Shown: positions 17,052-23,693 of the stretch, piece by piece
Layout of the letters: each line of letters begins with the position of its first letter
Position numbering within the stretch: the stretch's first letter is position 1
Translations under genes and position numbers: made by a program
The notes under the pieces: model-generated
Database searches by the model: none
Told to the model about the DNA's origin: nothing
What the model saw: the letters and a program-made list of their open reading frames with translations, nothing else
Assembly: GCA_018825785.1 (NCBI GenBank)
Contig: JAHKAY010000029.1
Location: 68,143-104,463 of the forward strand
DNA length: 36,321 nucleotides
DNA from: Chloroflexota bacterium
GTDB taxonomy: Bacteria; Chloroflexota; Dehalococcoidia; JACVQG01; JAHKAY01
Reading direction: 5' to 3'

Positions 17052-17510
17052 CTATTTCGCCTCCTCCGCCTTCGCAGGGGCCGCCCTATGGGCGTCTTCT
17101 TTGCTGGCGAGTCGCTGTCCCTGGGAATAGACTTCAGTGAACCTAACTAATAGCCCCTGGTACTGCCTCAGGGCAGAAGCCCAGGTTCGCAGGAACTCCT
17201 CCCCTGCATCTGTAAGGGAATAGACTCTCTTGGCTGGGCCGGAATCCCCCGTTTCCCAGGCAGACATGATCAGCCCGGTTTTCTGCAGCCGACGCAACGT
17301 GCGATACACGGTCGTCGGCTCAAAGGAAGCCAGTCCAAACATGGTCAGGGTTTGCATCAGCTGGTAGCCATGCATGCTCCAGTTGCGCAGAACAAGCAAT
17401 ACCCAGGGCGTCAAGAAATCCCTGGGAAACTCAGGGGGCGCCCCAGAACGCGCTGGCGCACCATCCCGGTTCCCCACCCTGTCCGATTTATTCTTCTTCA
17501 TCTGAAGCAT
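17052..17510 (-). CDS. phaQ: PadR-family repressor, PhaQ-like
   Basis: A 152-aa PadR-type winged-helix regulator: FLTPWVLLVLRNWSMHGYQLMQ (helix 1-2), FEPTTVYRTLRRLQKTGLI (recognition helix) and the wing GPAKRVYSLTDAGEEFL. In Bacillus, PhaQ is a PadR-like repressor that senses PHA and controls phasin expression; here the gene sits directly upstream of the phasin-like gene and phaEC, the same logic. ATG 17510 or ATG 17501 may be used. The candidate promoter places transcription start only a few bases before the start codon, with a perfect dyad on the -10, which suggests autoregulation. The last 20 residues are Lys/Ala rich. Confidence 0.85.
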   Translation of the reverse strand: MLQMKKNKSDRVGNRDGAPARSGAPPEFPRDFLTPWVLLVLRNWSMHGYQLMQTLTMFGLASFEPTTVYRTLRRLQKTGLIMSAWETGDSGPAKRVYSLTDAGEEFLRTWASALRQYQGLLVRFTEVYSQGQRLASKEDAHRAAPAKAEEAK

Positions 17511-17514
17511 CTAC

Positions 17515-17547
17515 GTGCAGTATGCACTTACATACCAATGCCGTCAA
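17515..17547 (-). promoter_or_regulatory. phaQ promoter with overlapping dyad
   Basis: On the minus strand: TTGACG at 17547-17542, a 17-nt spacer, then CATACT at 17524-17519. GTGCA-GTA-TGCAC (17515-17527) is a perfect inverted repeat covering the -10, a plausible PadR operator. The predicted start of transcription is about 17512, almost on the ATG. Confidence 0.5.
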
Positions 17548-17698
17548 CGGCGCTGCGGGCCGCGGAACTGAGCGGGCGGGGAATCACAGCCTAGGGCCGA
17601 GCACTTGCTCACGACAGCTGCCATATTCTGCCATTCTCTTTATCTTGCGCGTCCGCCGGCTTTTCTTAGTGATAGGCAGGTGGAACGTAGGGTCGTTA

Positions 17699-18880
17699 TC
17701 AGGCCATCTCCACAATCATGCTCACCCCTTCCCCACCCCCCACGCAGAGGGAGGCCATTCCTCGCTTCCCGCCCCGGTCCCTGAGGGCATATAGGAGGGT
17801 TACCAGCAACCGGGCCCCGGAACAGCCTATGGGGTGGCCCAGGGCAATAGCACCCCCATTTACATTCACTTTCCCCTCATCCAGTCTCAGCTCTTTGATA
17901 ACAGCCAGGGCGCCGGCGGCGAAGGCCTCGTTTATCTCATGCAGGTCAATATCCTCTTCCCTGAGCCTCGCCTTTTTCAGCACCATAGGTATGGAATTCA
18001 TGGGGCCGGCGGAGAAGATACTTGCTTCAATGCCAGCAGAGCCGTGGGCGATGACCCGGGCCATAGGCCTAATCCCCTTCTCTCTCGCCTTCTCCGCCGC
18101 CATTAGGACCAGAGCGGCGGCACCGCTGGAGATCTTCGAGGCATTTCCGGCGGTGATGGTTCCCCCCTCCTTGAAGGCGGGGGATAGCTTTGCCAGGGCC
18201 TCAAGGCTGGCCTCCCGCTGGGCTACTTCATCCTTGTCAAAAAGCTGTGGGGGCCCTTTCCGCTGGGGGATGGGGACAGGGACTATCTGTTCCCGGAACC
18301 GGCCCTCCCTGGTGGCCTGCTGGGCCCGTTGATAGGACTGGAGGGAGAAGCGGTCCTGGTCCTGGCGGGAGACGGACCACTTCTCGGCTACATTCTCGGT
18401 GAGCCGGCCCATGTGGGCACCGTGGGTCAGATCCCACAGGCCGTCATGGACCATCCCGTCCACCACCTTCCCATCGCCGAGGCGATAGCCGGAGCGAGCC
18501 TGGAGTAAGTAGTAGGGGGCCAGGGACATGTTCTCCATCCCCCCGGCCACAATGATGTCGGCATCGCCCGCTTTTATGGCATATTCGGCCAGCATGACAG
18601 CCTTCAGCCCCGAGCCGCAGACCTTGTTGACGGTGAGGGCAGTAGTGGTGTGGGGGAGTCCCGCACGGAGCATGGCCTGGCGGGCGGGGCTCTGCCCCAG
18701 GCCCGCAGGCAGCACATTCCCCAGAATCACCTCGTCCACCTGCCCCTTTTCTATACCTGCCCGCCTTATGGCCTCCTCAATAACAACGCGGCCCAGCTCC
18801 AGGGCTGAGGTATCTCTCAGGGCCCCTCCAAAGTCATCCATGGCGGTCCTCACCGCGCTGACAATGACTGTCTCCCTCAT
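17699..18880 (-). CDS. phaA: Acetyl-CoA acetyltransferase (thiolase)
   Basis: A 393-aa biosynthetic-type thiolase condensing two acetyl-CoA into acetoacetyl-CoA, the first PHA step. Catalytic residues sit at family positions: C88 (VNKVCGSG), H349 (GHPIGCSGAR) and C379 (CVGGGEG), with NEAFA in between. ATG 18880 (MRETVIV) has GAGGAGGT 7 nt upstream; the longer frame to 18916 is rejected. It is the promoter-proximal gene of the leftward PHA series, 188 bp before phaQ. Together with phaB and phaEC it gives a complete acetyl-CoA-to-PHB route. It could also serve fatty acid metabolism, but context favours phaA. Confidence 0.93.
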   Translation of the reverse strand: MRETVIVSAVRTAMDDFGGALRDTSALELGRVVIEEAIRRAGIEKGQVDEVILGNVLPAGLGQSPARQAMLRAGLPHTTTALTVNKVCGSGLKAVMLAEYAIKAGDADIIVAGGMENMSLAPYYLLQARSGYRLGDGKVVDGMVHDGLWDLTHGAHMGRLTENVAEKWSVSRQDQDRFSLQSYQRAQQATREGRFREQIVPVPIPQRKGPPQLFDKDEVAQREASLEALAKLSPAFKEGGTITAGNASKISSGAAALVLMAAEKAREKGIRPMARVIAHGSAGIEASIFSAGPMNSIPMVLKKARLREEDIDLHEINEAFAAGALAVIKELRLDEGKVNVNGGAIALGHPIGCSGARLLVTLLYALRDRGGKRGMASLCVGGGEGVSMIVEMA

Positions 18881-19888
18881 GTCCTGACCTCCTCTACTCA
18901 CTTCCGACTCCGACAATACGGGGGACAGGAACTGCTGACCGCTCTGCGCTCCGGCCTCCGCCGTTCCCCCCCCCCCCCACTTCTGGTCTCTCTCGGCTGT
19001 GGTAGATGCCCAGACCTACTGCCAGATCAGACTCCCGGCAGTAGCCCGGCCTGCTCCATCCCTATCCCGTGATGGGCCATTCTATCACAACATCCCTTTC
19101 TTCTGCTGGCAAGCTTCTGCTGCTGACAAGCTTCTGCTGGCAAGACCCCTTTCTTTGGGACTGGCCCCGGTCGCCGTCTCCCCCTCGGCGGCCTCAACTC
19201 GGGCTGCCATGCCCCTAACTGGGCGGGCAGAGGCGGCGTGGGTAGCCCCCGGGGCAGAATGCCAGGGACGGCTGCCAGAGCCCGCTGAAGGAACGCCGAA
19301 TAAGGCACTGGGATGTCTCTGGCACCGGCTGTATGTTGTGGGGCAACTGGACGAGAGACCGATGGTTGGTCCATGACCATATCTCGCCCTCTGGCCTTTG
19401 GGCCGAGCGCGTGCGTCCCCAGTGCCAGATGCGATGGCGATCGGCACTTCTCTTCAAGCAAGCGCCACTGCCCGAGGCGTGCATGGCGAAAACATGGTCT
19501 TCTCTTCTTATGACAAACGGACAGATTGTCTCGCTCGGAAGCAAGAAGGGTAGATCCAGCATCCTGCGGATCCGTTTCGCAAGATTCTCAGCCGGCTCTC
19601 ATCCTCCGCAAGTTTCAGGACCAATACGCAAGGTAAACACAGCGATTATATTAGCCTCGTATCACTTGGCTATTTCTCTGAGTAGTTCGTCTACATGCTC
19701 ACCTAAGTGTAGACATCTACATACTCACTGGCCTGTGACCCTCCCCCCAGCAACGATGCGACTCGCTAATTTAGTCCCGCTCTCCCGCTACCGCTCTATG
19801 TGGAGAAGGCTAGGCTGTATGGGGTCCTGTGTGCGGTAGGCTCACCCCTGGAAACCGCCGGAGATTGCTGAGTTTGCTCACATGCAGG
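18881..19888. other. About 1 kb gene-poor region with short repeats
   Basis: I see no convincing gene here; open frames exist in several phases but lack family features and ribosome-binding sites. It holds a run of about 14 C near 18967, a duplicated TTCTGCTGGCAAG (19101-19113 and 19132-19144), and a dyad/direct-repeat cluster at 19689-19728. It separates the PHA locus from the recombinase-bearing element and may include the unrecognised left edge of that element. Confidence 0.5.
19689..19728. repeat. Dyad plus direct repeat, possible operator cluster
   Basis: GTCTACA (19689-19695) and TGTAGAC (19708-19714) form a perfect inverted repeat. TCTACATGCTCAC recurs as TCTACATACTCAC 27 bp downstream with one mismatch. 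This looks like a regulator-binding cluster, but the nearest genes are well over 150 bp away. Confidence 0.35.
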
Positions 19889-20557
19889 TCAAGGGCCATC
19901 GGGGCACCAGCGACACCGACCAGGAATCCTATTCTGTAGGGTGAGTTCCCGAAAGCCCCGGCTGACTTTATCCGTTAGCTCGTTCAACTTCCGCCATACC
20001 CTATCTTTGTTCCTTCTGAGCCTAACCAGCTTCTCCTCTCGCGACCGAACCCATTCCGGCGAACCCTCAAAGTGGTGAGGTAGAGGTGCTATCCAGCACC
20101 AATAAAATTGCCTCAGCGTCTGGTATCTATTAAAGTCCTTCCAAACTTCCGTTCCTCCAAGGTGCTCCTTCAGGGCTAAATACACAGGGTCACTGTCAAC
20201 AGGCTGCCCAGCTCTGAGAGTTTGACCCGCATATGGCATTGCCACTTCGCCACGGCTGGTCAGGGGCACCGGCCTACTCCAATCCCTAATCCAATCATCT
20301 ATGTGGGCTATCATCTTTCGCAACTCATCTTGATGGGGGCCAACCTCTGGCTTGCCGGCAGCTTGCTCCTTGAGTTTCGGAAATCCCCCACCTCTTATTC
20401 GCTCCAGCTCATCTTTATGAACCCGCCAGGTGCTGCTATGCGTTATTCGGCTGCCCTTGATATCTCCCTGCCTGAGGTATTCGTATACCCTGTCCAGAGA
20501 CAGGTCCAGGATCTTGGCTACTTCTTCCACACTGTAGAACTCTTTCTTCACCGCCAT
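19889..20557 (-). CDS. Excisionase-like HTH protein with unknown C-terminal domain
   Basis: A 222-aa protein. The N-terminal 55 residues (FYSVEEVAKILDLSLDRVYEYL, then GDIKGSRI and WRVHKDELERI) form a MerR/excisionase-type helix-turn-helix. The remaining ~165 residues are Trp/Arg-rich and unassigned (DWIRDWSRP, EWVRSREEKLVRLRRNKDRVWRKL). ATG 20557 (MAVKKEF) is chosen over 20599 as it starts at the domain. It diverges from the AbrB-like and recombinase genes, as expected for a control or directionality protein of an integrative element. The function of the C-terminal domain is unknown. Confidence 0.65.
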   Translation of the reverse strand: MAVKKEFYSVEEVAKILDLSLDRVYEYLRQGDIKGSRITHSSTWRVHKDELERIRGGGFPKLKEQAAGKPEVGPHQDELRKMIAHIDDWIRDWSRPVPLTSRGEVAMPYAGQTLRAGQPVDSDPVYLALKEHLGGTEVWKDFNRYQTLRQFYWCWIAPLPHHFEGSPEWVRSREEKLVRLRRNKDRVWRKLNELTDKVSRGFRELTLQNRIPGRCRWCPDGP

Positions 20558-20618
20558 CGCTAACCCCAAAGATGCCTTAAGATGCCTTAATTTGAGCAAC
20601 CACAGACGTACCCTCTAT

Positions 20619-20654
20619 CCTATGATTATAGGCTGTTATAAGGGGGGCGGTAAA
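20619..20654 (-). promoter_or_regulatory. Candidate promoter and dyad for the HTH gene
   Basis: On the minus strand: TTTACC (20654-20649), an 18-nt spacer and a perfect TATAAT (20630-20625). The -10 lies inside the dyad CCTAT-GATT-ATAGG (20619-20632), between the divergent HTH and AbrB-like genes. Confidence 0.42.
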
Positions 20655-20662
20655 GGGAATAT

Positions 20663-20881
20663 ATGGGGACAGGGCAGGAACGTTCAATTATAGACTTGGG
20701 ACGAGGCAGCTCTGCTATTACGCTTCCCAAGCCCTGGCTCCGTTACCGCCGCCTACAGCCGGGCGAAAGAATGCTGGTCGTGACCGGCGGCGGGCTAAGG
20801 GCAGGAGTTATCAAGAGGAAGCCGGCTGTCCCTGAAGGGCCAGAGCCGAGAGAGGGTAGCGGTGGGCAACCGCAAGCCTAA
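20663..20881 (+). CDS. AbrB/SpoVT-like small DNA-binding protein
   Basis: A 72-aa protein. RSIIDLGRGSSAITLPKPWLRYRRLQPGERMLV fits the swapped-hairpin AbrB fold (beta strand, G-x-S-x-x-ITLPK, then L-x-x-G-D/E). Such proteins act as transition regulators or antitoxins. ATG 20663 follows AAAGGGAATAT, a modest ribosome-binding site. The C-terminal 20 residues are Pro/Gly/Glu rich and disordered. It heads the rightward gene series leading to the recombinase, so it probably regulates the element. Its partner toxin, if any, is not apparent. Confidence 0.6.
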   Translation: MGTGQERSIIDLGRGSSAITLPKPWLRYRRLQPGERMLVVTGGGLRAGVIKRKPAVPEGPEPREGSGGQPQA

Positions 20882-21032
20882 AGAAGCCCGCCTGCCCCCG
20901 GTACGGGTGCTCGTTCAGGCGGGGCCGGTCGGCCCAGCACAGCGGGCAGCCTGGGCCCGGCTTTGGGCAAAGCTAACTCAGATAGACAAAGCCCCGGCTC
21001 CTGGCGGCAAACCGGGAAGCCCTCAAAGCTAG
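20862..21032 (+). CDS. Candidate 56-aa basic ORF of the element
   Basis: GTG 20862 overlaps the end of the AbrB-like gene and has AGAGGG just upstream. It encodes a Pro/Ala/Arg-rich peptide (MGNRKPKEARLPPVRVLV..., with AAWARLWAKL). No family is recognised. Same direction and overlap support it; low complexity argues for caution. Confidence 0.35.
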   Translation: MGNRKPKEARLPPVRVLVQAGPVGPAQRAAWARLWAKLTQIDKAPAPGGKPGSPQS

Positions 21033-21107
21033 AGCGAGGGGAATATGACTCTCACCAGAAAACCAGGTGATTTTTCCTAAGGCCTCCAAAAGCAGGCCCC
21101 AAAGCCC

Positions 21108-21136
21108 TTGACAGGGCACTACAAGGGCACTACAAT
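21108..21136 (+). promoter_or_regulatory. Near-consensus promoter with tandem 11-bp operator-like repeats
   Basis: TTGACA (21108-21113), a 17-nt spacer and TACAAT (21131-21136). The spacer and -10 are built from two perfect tandem copies of GGGCACTACAA (21114-21124 and 21125-21135). The expected start of transcription falls on the ATG at 21143. Confidence 0.6.
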
Positions 21137-21142
21137 AGGAGC

Positions 21143-21307
21143 ATGGGACAGTATGTCAGGGTGGACAAACTCAAGGGAGGCAAAGTTCGGTATTATCTGG
21201 TGGAATCCCATCGGGAAGGAAAGAAGGTAGTCCAGAAGCGCCTAAAATACTTGGGGACCGAGCCCCCGGAGGGCTGGCGACCAAAGAAGGGAGAGGAGGG
21301 GAAATGA
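21143..21307 (+). CDS. 54-aa basic protein translationally coupled to recombinase
   Basis: MGQYVRVDKLKGGKVRYYLV...KRLKYLG resembles the short N-terminal beta segment seen at the start of some IS1634/IS4-type transposases (R-YY-LVES-REG-KV-QK-LKYLG), but here it is a free-standing protein of 54 residues. AGGAG precedes ATG 21143, and the stop overlaps the recombinase ATG (ATGA), so the two are translationally coupled. It lies directly after a near-consensus promoter. Likely a recombinase accessory or control protein; function unknown. Confidence 0.65.
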   Translation: MGQYVRVDKLKGGKVRYYLVESHREGKKVVQKRLKYLGTEPPEGWRPKKGEEGK

Positions 21308-22923
21308 AGATAGCAGCTGTCTGGGCAAGGGTATCCACGCAAGACCAGCGGGAGTTGTCTCTGAAGGGGCAGGTGGAAAGGTGCCGGACAAAGCTAGAGA
21401 GCCTCGGCTACCTCGTGCCGCCAGAGCGCATCCTGGCAGTAGACTGGACATCATTGGACCTTTACGCCTGCCCCCAGTTTCGGGAGCTACGACGGTGGGT
21501 GAAGGCCGGGGAGATAACAGCGCTGGGGGTGTTGGACCGGGACAGACTCAATGCCCAGGGCCTTCAGCGGCTGAACCTCCTGGCTGATTGTAAGGAGGCC
21601 GGGGTAGAACTAATCCCATACCAGGGGCCGCCGATGCTGGAAGGGCCGGAAGGACAATTGGTGGAGCTTGCCCTAGCTATCGGCAAAGAGCGCTCTGTTG
21701 AAAGGGCGCAACAGGGAGCGAGGGATGGACTGAGGGACCGGGCGAGGCTCAAGGGTCTCCCCCCAGCACCCAAGAACCCGTATGGGTACGCTTGGAATAG
21801 TACAAGGACGAAGCTACAGGCCACCTCAGAGTTGCCCAACGCCGAGTTTATTTGCCGGGCCGCGCTGGAGGGGGTGCCCATCCGTCGTATAAGTCAGGAA
21901 CTACACCGCCGGGGTACTTCCTCCCCTTCGGGCAAGACGTGGTGGCCGAGCCCCACTATCTATGGCATCCTCACCAATCCCATATACGGTGGCCGGTTTT
22001 ATGCGCTCCGCCGGGAGATGGTGCTGCCCCGTCACAGAAGGACTCAGAGCTATGGCAAGAGTAGCGGTCGACACAAACCTATCGAGGAGGCCTTCCTTCT
22101 CCCCAATATTATGGTAGAGTGCCCGCCACTGACCTGGGATGAATGGCTGGCCCTTCAGGGCCGCCTCAAGGTCAACAAGCTTCAGGCGCAACGTAACGCC
22201 AGGCGGGACTACTTGCTGCGCTCCCTCATTATCTGCGAGACCCACCGCCGCCGCTATCGGGGTTCTGTCCATTGTGGGAAATGGCGCTACCAATGCCCCA
22301 CCTGCTATGACCAGGCAGGCAGTCCCTGCCCCAGGCCCTACCTTTTTGGGCCCGAGCTAGAGGAGAAAGTCAAAGCTATATGTCGGCAGGTCCTGTCCTC
22401 TCCCGAGGTGTTAGAGCAGGAAATACGCCAGAGGGCAGGTCGGGTGGAGGCCACCTTGGAGTCTCTGCAAAACAGCCTCGCGACGCTGGACAGAAGGGGG
22501 GCCCGCAACCGGGACATGGAGGCCAACCTTCTGCTGGAACGGGCAAAGGGGAACGCCTCTCCCGAAGCGTATGAGCGCTGCCTGGCAATGCTGAAGGCGG
22601 AGCGAGTCTGGATTGCTGAGGAGCGTCAGCGCCTCCAGGCCCAACTGGACACAGCTCGGCAGGGGGAAGCTACGCTCTTCGCGTTGGCTCAGGTAAGGGA
22701 GAAGTTGGCGACCAAGCTGGATAGTGCCGCCAATGAGGACTGGCGGCTAATCTTCAGCGCCTTGGCCCTGGAGCTCCATGTTACCGAGCAGGGGAATGTT
22801 GAAGTCGCTCTGGCTTTACCTGTGGAAAAGCCCTCAATTGTATCAAGCGCCCCTTTGTCCGCCTCCGGGCCATGGCCGGGCTCCTCGGCCGCTACCGGGA
22901 GGGGGGGCTTTTTGAGGGCCTGA
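21304..22923 (+). CDS. Large serine recombinase (site-specific integrase)
   Basis: A 539-aa protein. The N-terminal resolvase domain has catalytic S11 in ARVSTQDQ, a conserved Arg-containing LDRDRLNAQG and a long E helix. A recombinase domain follows (NPYGYAWN..., ISQELHRRG, SPTIYGILTNPIYGG), then a zinc-ribbon-like region with Cys pairs (ICETH, HCGKWRYQCPTCYD) and a coiled coil near residues 370-470. This enzyme family integrates phages and mobilisable elements at att sites. ATG 21304 overlaps the 54-aa ORF. The last ~25 residues (from about KPSIVSS) are Ser/Gly/Ala-rich and are read out of frame from DUF2851 gene DNA, so the C-terminus is probably chimeric, created by integration. Confidence 0.92.
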   Translation: MKIAAVWARVSTQDQRELSLKGQVERCRTKLESLGYLVPPERILAVDWTSLDLYACPQFRELRRWVKAGEITALGVLDRDRLNAQGLQRLNLLADCKEAGVELIPYQGPPMLEGPEGQLVELALAIGKERSVERAQQGARDGLRDRARLKGLPPAPKNPYGYAWNSTRTKLQATSELPNAEFICRAALEGVPIRRISQELHRRGTSSPSGKTWWPSPTIYGILTNPIYGGRFYALRREMVLPRHRRTQSYGKSSGRHKPIEEAFLLPNIMVECPPLTWDEWLALQGRLKVNKLQAQRNARRDYLLRSLIICETHRRRYRGSVHCGKWRYQCPTCYDQAGSPCPRPYLFGPELEEKVKAICRQVLSSPEVLEQEIRQRAGRVEATLESLQNSLATLDRRGARNRDMEANLLLERAKGNASPEAYERCLAMLKAERVWIAEERQRLQAQLDTARQGEATLFALAQVREKLATKLDSAANEDWRLIFSALALELHVTEQGNVEVALALPVEKPSIVSSAPLSASGPWPGSSAATGRGGFLRA

Positions 22924-23234
22924 AAAGTGCCGTGGCCCTGGCGAGGAGCGCTTCTCAGGTTGAGGCCGCTCTCATGGTGCCCGGGCTGGGGCGGGCCAGG
23001 GCGGCGGCCATAGCGGTGAATGTCCTCCTGCCCTTCTTTTATGCTCTGGGCCTGGAGGGTGCCCGGGAGCTCTTCCTGGCCTATCCCCTGCGGGAGGAGA
23101 GCGGTCTGGTGCGGCAGATGAGGGAGCAGCTGGGGCTGGGGCCCCTCTCCCTGGCCTGCCAAGAGCAGGGCCTCCTCAGACTCTACCAGGCCTTCTGCCG
23201 GGAGGGAAGGTGCGGGGAGTGCCCGCTTTCGTAG
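22842..23234 (+). pseudogene. 3' remnant of a DUF2851-family gene
   Basis: The frame reads IKRPFVRLRAMAGLLGRYR, then LMVPGLGRARAAAIAVNVLLPF and a C-terminus MREQLGLG...CQEQGLLRLYQAFCREGRCGECPL. This matches the C-terminal third of DUF2851 proteins as I recall them, including the terminal cysteine cluster. The N-terminal two thirds are absent, and the recombinase gene overlaps the start in another frame. An internal ATG at 22872 could in principle still be translated. Interpretation: the host gene was split by the recombinase element. Confidence 0.68.
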
Positions 23235-23581
23235 TCCACCGCCACCAGGCCCGCCAGCTCCACTTTGACCTGCGGCTGGAGATGGAGGGGGTGCTGAGGA
23301 GCTGGGCGGTGCCCAAGGGACCGCCCCCAGCCCCCGGGGTAAAGCGCCTGGCCATCGCCGTGGAGGACCACCCCCTGGGGTACGGGGCCTTTGAGGGGGT
23401 CATCCCCGAGGGGATGTATGGGGCGGGGAGGGTGGAGATATGGGAGCGGGGGCAATACCATCTGCTGGAGGAGAAGCCCGACCGCCTGGTCTTCCGCCTG
23501 GAGGGTGAAAGGCTGCGGGGGGAATATGTCCTGCTTCATACCGGGGGTGACCAGTGGCTCTTCTTCCAGAGGAAGGCTTAG
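23210..23581 (+). CDS. Stand-alone LigD-type DNA 3'-phosphoesterase
   Basis: A 123-aa protein equal to the isolated PE domain of ligase D: FVVHRHQARQLHFDLRLEM, VLRSWAVPKGPP, and AVEDHPLGYGAFEGVIPEG, then GAGRVEIWERG. The H-R-H, HFDLR and DHPLxY motifs carry the metal and phosphate ligands. The domain removes 3'-phosphate and 3'-ribonucleotide ends during non-homologous end joining. The start is GTG 23210 with GGAGGG just upstream, overlapping the DUF2851 remnant by 25 nt. No ligase or polymerase domain and no ku gene are visible nearby. Free-standing PE proteins are known in archaea and some bacteria. Confidence 0.87.
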   Translation: MRGVPAFVVHRHQARQLHFDLRLEMEGVLRSWAVPKGPPPAPGVKRLAIAVEDHPLGYGAFEGVIPEGMYGAGRVEIWERGQYHLLEEKPDRLVFRLEGERLRGEYVLLHTGGDQWLFFQRKA

Positions 23582-23609
23582 TTGCGATAACTCCCTAACA
23601 GAGTGAGCC

Positions 23610-23673
23610 GAGACCCTTCGCTTCGCTCAGGGTGACAACATAGCGTGTCATTCTGAGCATGGCGAAGAATCTC
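23610..23673. repeat. Interspersed hairpin repeat (GTCATTCTGAGC type)
   Basis: Two 28-nt arms (23610-23637 and 23646-23673) are imperfect inverted copies around an 8-nt loop; shared cores are GAGA, CTTCGC, GCTCAG and TGACA. The right arm (TGTCATTCTGAGC...GAAGAATCTC) is of a type I recognise as multi-copy in Chloroflexi-like genomes. It sits between two convergent genes and could also act as a bidirectional terminator. Confidence 0.6.
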
Positions 23674-23693
23674 GTAGCGCTAAGTAGATACTG

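Larger units (their letters stand above)
19889..22850. mobile_element. Probable serine-recombinase integrative element (left end uncertain)
   Basis: The HTH/excisionase-like gene, AbrB-like gene, two tiny ORFs and a large serine recombinase lie together, and the recombinase 3' end runs into a truncated DUF2851 gene. The right junction therefore lies near 22835-22860. The missing DUF2851 5' part is not found in the 22.8 kb to the left, so the left boundary given is only the first element-like gene; the true element may be much larger, or rearrangement removed the other end. Confidence 0.5.

Noticed and set aside
19101-19144. CRISPR-like repeats
   Set aside because: Only two short copies of TTCTGCTGGCAAG with a spacer that itself repeats part of the unit; simple local duplication.
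19333-19839. Plus-strand frame of 168 codons in the gene-poor region
   Set aside because: Ser/Arg/Leu-rich with no family resemblance and no ribosome-binding site; competing frames of similar length overlap it.
20571-20590. Tandem GATGCCTTAA repeat upstream of the HTH gene
   Set aside because: Two copies lying in the leader; no matching copy at the other end of the element was seen, so it is not supported as an att site.
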